Below are positions 54,953 through 63,362 of a stretch of DNA of 64,000 nt, piece after piece. The stretch is from Saccharomonospora piscinae (GTDB lineage: Bacteria; Actinomycetota; Actinomycetes; Mycobacteriales; Pseudonocardiaceae). Below the pieces are notes generated by a model. It worked only from the letters and a program-made list of their open reading frames with translations. It searched no databases and was not told the DNA's origin. The stretch lies in contig NZ_VCEK01000006.1 of NCBI RefSeq assembly GCF_005862235.1, positions 124,001 to 188,000 of the forward strand. Reading direction: 5' to 3'. A program made the translations under genes and the position numbers. Within the stretch, counting starts at the first letter, position 1. Every line of letters begins with the position of its first letter.

Positions 54953-54971
54953 TTAGGAAAGCCTTGCCTAA
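54953..54971. promoter_or_regulatory. IdeR/DtxR-like iron box, siderophore biosynthesis
   Basis: TTAGGAAAGCCTTGCCTAA, 14 of 19 positions shared with the known box TTAGGTTAGGCTAACCTAA, including both TTAGG/CCTAA arms. It is placed 39 bp before the first siderophore biosynthesis gene. Iron-dependent repression is expected. Confidence 0.75.
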
Positions 54972-55035
54972 TTCACAAGCGGCTGACCGGGTTGTTCCAC
55001 GTTGCGATCATCACGCTCGGCGACGACGGAGCAGG

Positions 55036-57078
55036 TCACGCCGTCGCGCTGCGGCGCAGCAGCCAGACCAGGTAGGGAGCGCCGACCAGGGCCGTGACCA
55101 CACCGACCGGGATCTCCAGCGGGGCCAGCAGTGCCCGGCCGAGCCCGTCGGCGGTGACCACCAGGACCGCACCGAGCACGGCGGTCATCGGCACCAGCCT
55201 CGCCGTGGCGGACCCCACGATGCGGCGCGCGAGGTGTGGCGCGACCAGGCCGACGAACCCGACCGTGCCGACCGTGGCCGCCGTGCCCGCGGCCAGCACG
55301 GCGGCACCGCCGAGCACGAGCAGGCGCGTGCGGCCCAGCGGGAGCCCGAATGCGCGGGGCAGGTCGTCCCCGAGCGCCAGCATGTCGACCGGCCGTGCGG
55401 CCACCACCAGGAGCACGGCGACCACGACAGGAGCGACCAGCCAGCCCAGCACCGACAGATCTCGCGCGTAGGTGCTGCCGGACAGCCAGGTCAGCGCGGC
55501 GGAGAGGTTCATCTGCGCGCCGACCACCATCAGATGCACCAGTGCCGTTGCGGTGTACGCGCAGCCGAGTCCGACCAGCACGACCCGGGTGGGGTCGAGT
55601 CCGGACCCCCGGCGGGCGAGCGCCACCACCAGCCCGAGCGAGAGCACCGCACCGAGGGCGGCGGCCAGCGGCAGCGCGGCGGCGGGCGCGGTCGGCACGA
55701 CCAGGATCATGAACACCGCACCCACGGCGGAACCCTGCGTGACGCCCAGCAGGCCGGGCTCGGCCAGCGGATTGCGCACCACGGCCTGCACCGCCGCCCC
55801 CGCCACCGCGAGGCACGCTCCCGCCACGACGGCGATGAGAATGCGGGGCAGCCGGTAGCCGAGCATGTCCTGCGACAACTGGTCGCCGCCACCGGTCACC
55901 ACGGCCGCGATCTGCGACCAGCTCACGTCGACGTCGCCGATGCGCAGGCCCACGACGACGGCCGCGACGAGCGCGGCGACCCCGACGGCGAGGGCAGCGG
56001 CGTAGCCGCGCCGGCCCAGCGGACGGGACGTGGCCACGGCCGCTCCGACCTCGGCGTCGCCGGTGATGATCCGCCGGGCCAGGAGCACGAACACCGGGCC
56101 ACCGAGCAGCGCGGTCACCACCCCGACCGGGAGCTCGCCGTAGCCGGCCGAGGGCGGCAGCACGAGTTGTGCCGCCGCGTCGGCCGCGAGCACCAGCACG
56201 GCACCGAACGCCCCGGCCAGGGGCAGTCGCGCGGCGTGTCCGCCGACGCCCAGCAACCGCACGGCGACGGCGGCGATCAACCCGACGAAGGCGACCGGAC
56301 CCGCCACCGTGACCGCGGCGGCCGACAGCACGACGGCCAGCACCAGCGCGGTGAATCGGGTCCGGCCGACCCGCACGCCGAGTGACTGCGCCGTCTCGTC
56401 GCCCAGCGAGATCAAATCGATCGGGCGCGACAGCAGTTGCGCCAGCGGCAGCACGCAGAGCACCAGGACGCCGAGCACGACCGGGCGGTCGAGCCCGGTC
56501 TGCAACAGCGACCCCTGACCCCAGAAGTACAGGCCGCGCGTGGAGTTCTCGTCGACGATCTGAAGGAACTCCGCGATGGCCATCCCGGCGAGGCCCACCG
56601 TGGCACCGGCGAGCAGCACCCGGCCCGGGGTGAGCACTCCGCCCGCCGTGAGCAGGGAGACCACCACCATCGCCGCCAGCCCGCCCGCGAACGCCACCCC
56701 GCCGCCGGTGAGCAGGCCGAGGTCGACCCCGGTGAACGCGACCGCGACGACCGCGAGGTAGGCCCCGGCGTTGATGCCGAGCGTGTCGGGCGCGGCGAGC
56801 GGGTTGCGGGTGACGCCCTGGATGAGGGTGCCCGCGACACCGAGCGCGATCCCGGTGACGAGACCCGCCAGCGTGCGCGGAAGCCGCGCCCCCCACAGCA
56901 CGGCCTCCACACGGGGGTCCGCGTCACCGGTCAGTACGCCCGCCAGCTCGGCGAGCCCCACACCGGAGGCGCCGAGCCCGAGATGGACGAGCGCGACCGC
57001 AAGCAGCATGACCGCGGTCGCTCCGCCCAGCAGCACACCGGAGGCTCGCGTCCCGGATCGCCTGTCACCTTTGAGCAC
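55036..57078 (-). CDS. FecCD/FhuB-type iron-siderophore permease, fused double unit
   Basis: 680 residues with two FecCD-type permease halves in one chain. Each half has the motif GRVLLAGATVGLAGM or VVLVGLGCAYTAT and the ending GFVGLIAA... / GFVGLVAPHLARRIVG. Each half carries about ten helices. This is the FhuB layout, making a single polypeptide for the pore of the importer. ATG 57078 follows the binding-protein stop by 21 bp. It is the last gene of the ATPase-binding protein-permease unit. Confidence 0.92.
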   Translation of the reverse strand: MLKGDRRSGTRASGVLLGGATAVMLLAVALVHLGLGASGVGLAELAGVLTGDADPRVEAVLWGARLPRTLAGLVTGIALGVAGTLIQGVTRNPLAAPDTLGINAGAYLAVVAVAFTGVDLGLLTGGGVAFAGGLAAMVVVSLLTAGGVLTPGRVLLAGATVGLAGMAIAEFLQIVDENSTRGLYFWGQGSLLQTGLDRPVVLGVLVLCVLPLAQLLSRPIDLISLGDETAQSLGVRVGRTRFTALVLAVVLSAAAVTVAGPVAFVGLIAAVAVRLLGVGGHAARLPLAGAFGAVLVLAADAAAQLVLPPSAGYGELPVGVVTALLGGPVFVLLARRIITGDAEVGAAVATSRPLGRRGYAAALAVGVAALVAAVVVGLRIGDVDVSWSQIAAVVTGGGDQLSQDMLGYRLPRILIAVVAGACLAVAGAAVQAVVRNPLAEPGLLGVTQGSAVGAVFMILVVPTAPAAALPLAAALGAVLSLGLVVALARRGSGLDPTRVVLVGLGCAYTATALVHLMVVGAQMNLSAALTWLSGSTYARDLSVLGWLVAPVVVAVLLVVAARPVDMLALGDDLPRAFGLPLGRTRLLVLGGAAVLAAGTAATVGTVGFVGLVAPHLARRIVGSATARLVPMTAVLGAVLVVTADGLGRALLAPLEIPVGVVTALVGAPYLVWLLRRSATA

Positions 57079-57099
57079 GCCGAGATTTTTCCGGACCGA

Positions 57100-58089
57100 T
57101 CAGGCGTCGAGGGCCTGGGCTGTCTCGTCCAGCAACTGCATGGCCGACAGCGGGCCGCCGAACAGCCACGTGCCCGGGTCGAGCGCGCGAACCCGGTCCT
57201 CGGCGACGAACGGCAGTTCCGTCCACACGGGATTGTCGGCGAGCGCACCGGTGAACGGATCGTCCGACTCGAGTGCCACGTAGAGGAAGGTGGCGTCCTC
57301 GTCGACTCGGGTCAGCGCCTCCACTCCCACGGTGGTCATACCCCAGTCGTCCGGCTCTCCGCGCCAGCCGTTGGTCAGGCCGGCCGACTCCAGCAGGGAC
57401 GCGGACAGCGACTCGCTGGTCATCATCCGGATTCCCGGTGCGCCCTCCGTCGTGTAGCCCTGGGCGAGCGCGAAGGGGCGTCCCTCCGCCTCGGCCTCCG
57501 CCAGCGACTCGCTCACCGAGTCGATCTTCGCGTCGAGGTCGGCGAGCACGCCGTCGGCCTCGTCCTGCTTGCCGACCGCCTTCGCCAGCTCACCGAAGTT
57601 GGTCCGCATGGTCTCCAGCTGCGGCGACTCCGTCGGCTGGAAGGCCAGCACCGGGGCGATGTCGCGCAGCTGGTCGATGTTGGCGCTGAGCCGGTCGACG
57701 TCGGAGACGATCAGGTCGGGATCGAGCGACTTGATCTTCTCGATGCTCGGTTCCTGCCGCGACCCGACCTCGGTCACCCCGTCGGGCAGCTGCGCTCCGT
57801 CAGCGGTGACCCAGCTGTCGTAGGACTCCCCGTCGGCCACGCCCACCGGCGTCACACCCAGCGCCAGCAGCTCCTCCGTGTACGCCCATTCGAGGGACAC
57901 GACCTTGGTGGCGGGTTCGCTCAACTCCACGGGACCGTGGGCGGTGGCGACGCTGATCGCACCGTCCGGCGAGGTGGTGTTCTCGGCTCCGGGATCGGCG
58001 ACCGTGCCTCCGCCGCCGCACCCGGCCAACGCCAGGGCCATCGCGGCGGCGGCGCCGGTCGCCTTGAGCGCGCGTGCGGGACTGTTCAT
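57100..58089 (-). CDS. Iron-siderophore binding lipoprotein
   Basis: 329 residues. Signal peptide with lipobox LALAGCGGGG (cysteine near residue 24). The mature protein has the class III binding fold: VVSLEWAYTEELLALGVTPVG, SRQEPSIEKIKSLDPDLIVSD, and the later VGVEALTRVDEDATFLYVAL. It binds ferric siderophore at the cell surface for the permease and ATPase genes flanking it. The order ATPase, binding protein, permease is on one strand with short gaps. Confidence 0.92.
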   Translation of the reverse strand: MNSPARALKATGAAAAMALALAGCGGGGTVADPGAENTTSPDGAISVATAHGPVELSEPATKVVSLEWAYTEELLALGVTPVGVADGESYDSWVTADGAQLPDGVTEVGSRQEPSIEKIKSLDPDLIVSDVDRLSANIDQLRDIAPVLAFQPTESPQLETMRTNFGELAKAVGKQDEADGVLADLDAKIDSVSESLAEAEAEGRPFALAQGYTTEGAPGIRMMTSESLSASLLESAGLTNGWRGEPDDWGMTTVGVEALTRVDEDATFLYVALESDDPFTGALADNPVWTELPFVAEDRVRALDPGTWLFGGPLSAMQLLDETAQALDA

Positions 58090-58126
58090 GGAGCTCTCCT
58101 CTGCCGGGATCGGTGGGGACGTTCGG

Positions 58127-58924
58127 TCAGCGCCGCGCCGGGCGCCTGCGGGGGAAGCAGGTCAGGTGCCCCGTCTCCGGGTCGCGCAGCACGTCGACGT
58201 CCAGGCCGAAGGCGTGGTGGACGGCGCCGGAGGTCAGCACGTCCTCGGGCGGGCCGGAGCGCAGGACGCGGCCGTCGGCGACGACCACGACCTTGTCGCC
58301 GTAGGCGGCGGCGTGCATCAGGTCGTGCAGCACGACCCCGCAGGCGATGTCGTGGTCACGGGCGAGTGTGCGCACCACGTCGAGCACCTCGAACTGGTGC
58401 CGCAGGTCCAGGTAGGTCGTCGGCTCGTCGAGCAGCAGGATCTTCGCCCGCTGCGCGAGCACGGTGGCCAGCCACACGCGCTGGCGCTCCCCGCCCGAGA
58501 GCTCGTCGAGGCGCTTTCCCGCCAGCGGCTCGGCGTCGGTCACCGACAGGGCCCACGCGATCGCGTCGGCGTCCTCGGCCGTGTGCCGGGCGAACGCGCC
58601 GCGATGGGCGTAGCGCCCGTGCCGGACGAGTTCGCGGACCGTGACCCCGGCGGGCACCTGCGACGACTGCGGCAGAAACGCCACCCGCTGCGACAGGGCA
58701 CGGCGGGACAGCGAGCCGAGGGCCGCGCCGTCGACCGTGATCGACCCGCTGAGAGCGGGCAGCAACCCGGCCACCGTGCGCAACAGGGTCGACTTGCCAC
58801 AGCCGTTGGGGCCCACGAGTACCGTGACCTCGCCCGCCGCGAGTGTGAGATCCACGTCGGCGAGGACGCGGCGCTTGCCGTATCCGACATCGAGGCCGTC
58901 GACCGCCACGCTGATGTCACCCAC
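58127..58924 (-). CDS. Iron-siderophore ABC transporter ATPase
   Basis: 265 residues. VLVGPNGCGKSTLLRTVAG is Walker A, DELSGGERQRVWLATVLA the ABC signature, and ILLLDEPTTYLDLRHQ Walker B, all typical of FecE/FhuC-type ATPases. GTG 58924 has a strong AGGAGGTG 8 bases upstream; longer in-frame starts exist but would cross the iron box. It heads a three-gene import operon under the box at 58965. Confidence 0.93.
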   Translation of the reverse strand: MGDISVAVDGLDVGYGKRRVLADVDLTLAAGEVTVLVGPNGCGKSTLLRTVAGLLPALSGSITVDGAALGSLSRRALSQRVAFLPQSSQVPAGVTVRELVRHGRYAHRGAFARHTAEDADAIAWALSVTDAEPLAGKRLDELSGGERQRVWLATVLAQRAKILLLDEPTTYLDLRHQFEVLDVVRTLARDHDIACGVVLHDLMHAAAYGDKVVVVADGRVLRSGPPEDVLTSGAVHHAFGLDVDVLRDPETGHLTCFPRRRPARR

Positions 58925-58964
58925 AGCCGCACACCTCCTGTTCGCCACGGGAAACCGTACCGCA

Positions 58965-58983
58965 TTAGGTAAACCAAACCTAA
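58965..58983. promoter_or_regulatory. IdeR/DtxR-like iron box, siderophore import
   Basis: TTAGGTAAACCAAACCTAA has both conserved arms TTAGGT and ACCTAA. It lies 41 bp upstream of the ATPase start and is the likely iron-responsive operator of the import operon. Confidence 0.78.
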
Positions 58984-59051
58984 TAAGTTCGGCGAACAAG
59001 TTCGTCGTCCCGATCACACCGCCCGGAGACGGCCCTGGGCTCGCGAGCCGG

Positions 59052-59969
59052 TCACACCGCGTTCGCGCCGCGACGCCAGTACCCCATGAAGGCGACGGTC
59101 GACGGGTCCACCCCGAGCTGCCCCACCAGCCGCCTGCGCAGTGTCGTGACGACCCCGGCCTCACCGGCCAGCCAGGTGAAGGTTCCGGTCGGCACCGCGG
59201 CACTCGGGTCGGGCACCTCCCAGATCGGGGCGGTGCCGTCGGATTCGTGTGCGATGACGTTGTCCCGCCCCACGCGAAGCACGGGCCTCCGCGCCGCCGC
59301 CTCGGACACCGCGGGGATCAGCAGGCTCCCGTGCGCGGCGCCGTGCCGGGCGAGCCAGGTGACCGTCACTCCGGCGGGCGCGACGACAGGACGCACGTCG
59401 TCCCGGTGCGGCACTTCGAGCAGGGCCGCTCCCCGCATACCGGACGGCAGGCGCTCCAGGATGTTCACCACGGCCGGAACGGCGGTCTCGTCCCCGGCCA
59501 GCAGGACCGTGCTGGTGCCGCTGGGCGGGCGGAAGCCCACACCCCGGTGCTCACCGGGATACCGGGCGTCCGGCCCGACGAGGCCCACCCGGTCGCCGGG
59601 AACCGCGGCGGCGGCCCAGCGCGACGCCGTCGCGCTGTCGCCGTGGACGACGAACTCGACATCGACCTCCGCCGAGGCGGGACGGACCGCGCGCACCGTG
59701 TACGTGCGCAGCGCGGGGCGTTCCCGCTCCGGCAGAGCGCGCCACCGTTCGTGCCAGTCGGTGCCCCAGGCGAGCTCATCGAGTGTCCGGCCCGGCAGCG
59801 GGAACACGACCTTGATCCGTTGGTCGAACCCGTTGTCGGCGAAGGCGTCGAGCTCGGGCCCGGTGAACGTGACACGCACGAAACTCGGACCGAGCCGCAC
59901 GGCACGCCGCACCTCGACCTGGAACAGCCGATAGGCATGCGTCGCCCGCCGCTCCGTCGTCCGGATCAT
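59052..59969 (-). CDS. Siderophore-interacting protein (ferric reductase)
   Basis: 305-residue FAD-dependent ferric-siderophore reductase of the ViuB/SIP family, which releases iron inside the cell. The N-terminal ferredoxin-reductase FAD domain has AVRLGPSFVRVTFTGPEL and LRTYTVRAV. The NAD(P)-facing domain has VLLAGDETAVPAVVNIL and ends with FMGYWRRGANA, the SIP signature tail. ATG 59969 lies 43 bp behind its own iron box at 60012. It is the last minus-strand member of the siderophore region. Confidence 0.93.
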   Translation of the reverse strand: MIRTTERRATHAYRLFQVEVRRAVRLGPSFVRVTFTGPELDAFADNGFDQRIKVVFPLPGRTLDELAWGTDWHERWRALPERERPALRTYTVRAVRPASAEVDVEFVVHGDSATASRWAAAAVPGDRVGLVGPDARYPGEHRGVGFRPPSGTSTVLLAGDETAVPAVVNILERLPSGMRGAALLEVPHRDDVRPVVAPAGVTVTWLARHGAAHGSLLIPAVSEAAARRPVLRVGRDNVIAHESDGTAPIWEVPDPSAAVPTGTFTWLAGEAGVVTTLRRRLVGQLGVDPSTVAFMGYWRRGANAV

Positions 59970-60011
59970 GCCGCATCCACTCCGTCCCGCGCGAACGTTC
60001 CGCCTCTGGAT

Positions 60012-60030
60012 TTAGGTTAGCCTAAACTAC
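60012..60030. promoter_or_regulatory. IdeR/DtxR-like iron box, siderophore reductase
   Basis: TTAGGTTAGCCTAAACTAC matches the box consensus TTAGGTTAGGCTAACCTAA at 16 of 19 positions, the best of the three sites. It sits 43 bp upstream of the siderophore-interacting protein gene. Confidence 0.82.
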
Positions 60031-60314
60031 AGCAGGCGACACGGCGGGTGCGGCCCGCAGACGCTCGCGGCCGATCCCCAAGCCCGTGAAATCGCGCGCC
60101 GGGGCCCGCGTATTACACGCTCGACCTGCGAATTTTCCCACTGGCGTCGCGCTGGTCACGGATGGCATATTGACGGTGCGAACGGGGAACTCCCCCTCGC
60201 AAGAGGCGGTACCGGCCTTCCACATCGTGCGAGCGCGGCAGTGCGGGTGTCGGAAAGCCCTTCGGCCTCTCGACAAGACGGGACGACGGCGCGGTACGAA
60301 GGGAGGTGTCGTTC

Positions 60315-60422
60315 ATGCAGAAGCTGTATGCCGCGATTCGTCGCTACATCGGTGAGCTCAACCGGGCTCAGGATGTCGCCCGCGGCCTGGCCCAGTTCCG
60401 GGGCGAGGTCACCGGCCGCTGA
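60315..60422 (+). CDS. 35-residue putative small protein
   Basis: ATG 60315 follows GGGAGGTG (60301-60308) at good spacing; the ORF is 35 codons, basic and amphipathic (MQKLYAAIRRYIGELNRAQ..., ending RGEVTGR). An intrinsic terminator with U-tract follows at 60492-60534, making a tidy single-gene unit. A CATAT run near 60166-60170 could be part of a -10 element. I do not recognise the peptide. It may be a small regulatory or membrane-associated peptide. The alternative reading is a small RNA that merely contains an ORF. Confidence 0.55.
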   Translation: MQKLYAAIRRYIGELNRAQDVARGLAQFRGEVTGR

Positions 60423-60491
60423 AACCCCCGTCGACACCCATGATGGTCCGGCGACCCCACGCCGCAGTCGTCGCCGAACCACTCAGTTTTC

Positions 60492-60534
60492 CCGGGTGCC
60501 GGTCGCTTTCGCCGACCGGCACCCGGATCTTTTT
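60492..60534 (+). terminator. Strong intrinsic terminator
   Basis: Fourteen-base arms CCGGGTGCCGGTCG (60492-60505) and CGACCGGCACCCGG (60513-60526), 7-base loop, then ATCTTTTT. It ends the 35-residue ORF transcript and is the only hairpin in the window with a clear U-tract. Confidence 0.85.
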
Positions 60535-60545
60535 GTGCCAGTTAC

Positions 60546-61220
60546 TCAGTGAGCGTGAGCTCGCGGATAGCCGATCTCGACGACGTCGTGGGCCAGGTCC
60601 GCCAGCCTGACCTCGGCGTTCAACGACGACACGAGTTCCTGATCCAGCGGCCGCAGGGCATACAGGTCCCTGACCGCCTTCAGGTCTACCGGCATCTCGT
60701 AGTAGTCCTCGGCGCAGCACTGGAACGCTTCGGGTGAGTTCTCGACCAGTAATCCGAACAGACTCGTCGCCCCATCAGGGTCGGCGTGCTCCGGAGGAAA
60801 GTCGATGGCGCCGTGGTGCCATCGATCGTCCGTCGCCTCCCGCCACAAGCAGGCCGTCACGAGGGGGACGCCGTCCTCGTCGGTAAAGGCGGGCTCGTCG
60901 ACGAGGTGCCTGAAGATCCCGGGAACGTCGTCGACCACTCCCGGCCAGGGTCCGCCGTCGTCGCCGTACGGACTCATCGGCGATTCGTGGTCGAAGCCGC
61001 GGACATAGGCCCCGCCCGCCGAGAACACGATGACGTACTCGTCTCCCGCCCCGTTGTCCATCGAAGCCAGCTCCTCGCCGTCTCCCCACCTGGCGTTGAA
61101 GAAGTGGTCCCGGTACCCATGGTCAAGGCTCAGAATCGCGTCGAGCATCGCGAGCGAGCGGCACAGATCCCGCAGAGCGGGGACGGTGGGAAGCCGGCGG
61201 GCTACGTCATAGGCAGTCAC
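60546..61220 (-). CDS. Conserved hypothetical protein
   Basis: 224 residues beginning MTAYDVARRLPTVPALRDLCRSLAMLD, an acidic soluble protein with many Trp, Asp and Glu. Segments such as MDNGAGDEYVIVFSAGGAYVRGFDHESPMSPYG and FQCCAEDYYEMPVDL recall a widespread actinobacterial hypothetical family that behaves like an immunity or SUKH-type protein (recollection, not verified). No catalytic motif is seen. It is convergent with the 35-residue ORF transcript. Confidence 0.7.
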   Translation of the reverse strand: MTAYDVARRLPTVPALRDLCRSLAMLDAILSLDHGYRDHFFNARWGDGEELASMDNGAGDEYVIVFSAGGAYVRGFDHESPMSPYGDDGGPWPGVVDDVPGIFRHLVDEPAFTDEDGVPLVTACLWREATDDRWHHGAIDFPPEHADPDGATSLFGLLVENSPEAFQCCAEDYYEMPVDLKAVRDLYALRPLDQELVSSLNAEVRLADLAHDVVEIGYPRAHAH

Positions 61221-61349
61221 CGGCTCAGTGGACCGGACACCTCCGACAACTTCTCCCAGCCTGCCGATCTGGCGCGAGCCGCCGTGTTGGCCAGGATTTC
61301 GACGTCCTCGGCCCGCCGGTGCGGGCTCCAGTACGGCGGGAGGGACGGG

Positions 61350-62012
61350 TCAGCCCGGTGGCCGGACGAGCCCGACCTCGTAGGCGAAGATGACCGCCTG
61401 GGTCCGGTCCCGCAGTCCCAGCTTGCCGAGTATCCGGCTCACGTGTGTCTTCACCGTCTGCTCCGCGATCACCAAGCCGTCGGCCACCTCGGCGTTGGAG
61501 TGCCCCCTGGCCAGCAGCGTCAGCACCTCGGTTTCCCGTTCGGTCAGTTCGTCCAGGCGGACGCGCGGCGGAAAGCGGGGCGCGCCGAGCCGGGCGAACT
61601 CGGCCACCAGACGCTTCGTCAACGCGGGAGAGAGCATGGCATCCCCCGCCGCGACCACCCGGATGGCGTGCGTGAGCGCGGACGCCGACGAGTCCTTGAG
61701 CAGGAACCCGCTCGCACCGGCTCGCAAGGCGTGGAAAACGTACTCGTCGAGGTCGAAGGTGGTCAGCACCAGTACCTTGGTTCCCGTGCCGTTCGCTCCG
61801 GTGATCCGCCGGGTGGCCTCGATGCCGTCCAGGTCCGGCATCCGGACGTCCATCAGCACGACATCCGGCCGCAGCTCACCCACCAGCCGCACCGCGTCAC
61901 GGCCATCGACGGCCTCCCCGGCAACCTCGATATCCGGCTGCGCCGACAGCAGTACCGACAGCCCTTCCCTGACCAGCTCCTGGTCGTCGGCGAGCAGCAC
62001 GCTCACGGCCAT
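61350..62012 (-). CDS. NarL/LuxR-family response regulator
   Basis: 220 residues. The receiver domain has DDQELVREG (acidic pair), the phosphoacceptor Asp in VLMDVRMPDLDG, VLTTFDLDEYV and the Lys in FLLKDSS. The C-terminal LuxR helix-turn-helix is LTERETEVLTLLARGHSNAEV with VKTHVSRILGKLG. ATG 62012 overlaps the kinase stop by 1 bp. It forms a two-component pair with the gene upstream; target genes are unknown. Confidence 0.95.
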   Translation of the reverse strand: MAVSVLLADDQELVREGLSVLLSAQPDIEVAGEAVDGRDAVRLVGELRPDVVLMDVRMPDLDGIEATRRITGANGTGTKVLVLTTFDLDEYVFHALRAGASGFLLKDSSASALTHAIRVVAAGDAMLSPALTKRLVAEFARLGAPRFPPRVRLDELTERETEVLTLLARGHSNAEVADGLVIAEQTVKTHVSRILGKLGLRDRTQAVIFAYEVGLVRPPG

Positions 62013-63286
62013 CAGTGCTCGACCCCACCCAGCGGCAACACGGCCTCCATCGCGTACCCACCCGCCGGCGTCGCACCCACCGTCAGATCTCCTTTCAGCA
62101 TGGCCACCCGTTCCCGCATCCCGACGACTCCGTGGCCCTGTCCGTTCGCCGCGTACCGCCCTGCCCTCACCCGCGCGGGACCGTTGACGACTTCGAGCCG
62201 CAACCGCGACGGCCGGTAGTCGAGCTCGACGCGGACGTCGGCGCCCGGCGCGTGTTTCATGACGTTGTTCAGCCCTTCCTGGATGAGCCGGTAGGCGGAC
62301 AGCTCCAGCCCCGGGGGCAGCACGACGGCGTCTCCGCTCACGACCATGCTCACCCGGAGTCCGGCGTCCCGCGCTCCGGCGACGAGGTCGGGCACCCGGC
62401 TCAGGGTCGGCTGTGGTGCGGACCCCGTGTCGTCGTGCTCGGCCCGCAGCACACCGAGCACGCGCCGCAACTCCGTCAGCGCGTCCTGGGCATGACTCTT
62501 GATGGTGGCGAAGCTTTCGGTGAGCCGCTCGTGCGGGTCCGGCACCCGGTAGGGCGCGGCTTCGGCCTGGATCGCGATGACCGACATGTGGTGAGCCAGC
62601 ACGTCGTGCAGCTCACGGGCGATCCGGCTGCGTTCCTCCAGAACAGCACGGCGCTGCTGCTCGACCATCGTGAGCGCCCGCTGCGCCGCCACCTGCCGTG
62701 CCGCCACGGACCGTCCGCGCAACGCGCCCACGGCGATCAGGACCACCGCCGAGAGCACACTCATTTCCTCGACGTCCGACAGCTGGTCACCAGGGGGCAT
62801 GCGGTACGCCAGCACGACCCCTGCGACCAGGGTGAGCACCCACATCGCCGCCAGGACGCGGGGCCGGACACGCAGTCCGGCGACACCGAGGACACACAGG
62901 TACGCCACCGTGCTCGTCTCGGCCCACACCGAACCCCCGGCGTGCCCGCGGGCGAACTCGCTCAGCACGGCCTGCCCGACCAGCGCGAGCCACCAGCCGG
63001 CGAGTGGGCGGTACAGGCACAGTGCCAGCGATCCCGCGTACACAAGGCCGAACACCACCGCACCGGCGACGGCCGCACCGGGCAGCGCCGTCGCACCCTG
63101 TGCGCCGCCGAGCACCGCGAGCGCGACCACACCGCACCCGGCCAGGAACCGGAGCGACCGGGAGAAGCCGCGGGACCGTTCCGCGCCGGGCCACGGCAGC
63201 CGGTCCGCCGACAGCGGGTTGAGGTCACGGGGCAACTCCGCCGCGACCGCGAGGCCCCGCGCCCACAGCGGGTGTCGCGGCGGCAT
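62012..63286 (-). CDS. Sensor histidine kinase (HisKA_3 type)
   Basis: 424 residues from ATG 63286, with GAGGAAC upstream. Five or so helices form the sensor region (residues 30-150), suggesting a membrane signal. The DHp segment is RIARELHDVLAHHMSVIAIQ with the phospho-histidine in HDVLAHH. The ATPase domain holds AYRLIQEGLNNVMKHAPGAD and the glycine-rich GQGHGVVGMRERVAMLKG. It pairs with the response regulator at 61350. The stimulus is unknown. Confidence 0.93.
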   Translation of the reverse strand: MPPRHPLWARGLAVAAELPRDLNPLSADRLPWPGAERSRGFSRSLRFLAGCGVVALAVLGGAQGATALPGAAVAGAVVFGLVYAGSLALCLYRPLAGWWLALVGQAVLSEFARGHAGGSVWAETSTVAYLCVLGVAGLRVRPRVLAAMWVLTLVAGVVLAYRMPPGDQLSDVEEMSVLSAVVLIAVGALRGRSVAARQVAAQRALTMVEQQRRAVLEERSRIARELHDVLAHHMSVIAIQAEAAPYRVPDPHERLTESFATIKSHAQDALTELRRVLGVLRAEHDDTGSAPQPTLSRVPDLVAGARDAGLRVSMVVSGDAVVLPPGLELSAYRLIQEGLNNVMKHAPGADVRVELDYRPSRLRLEVVNGPARVRAGRYAANGQGHGVVGMRERVAMLKGDLTVGATPAGGYAMEAVLPLGGVEH

Positions 63287-63362
63287 CAGAGTTCCTCGTC
63301 GGTCGGTGCGGAAGGGATCAGGTGATTGTGCCGCACACGCGGCCACCATCGCCACGTGAACG

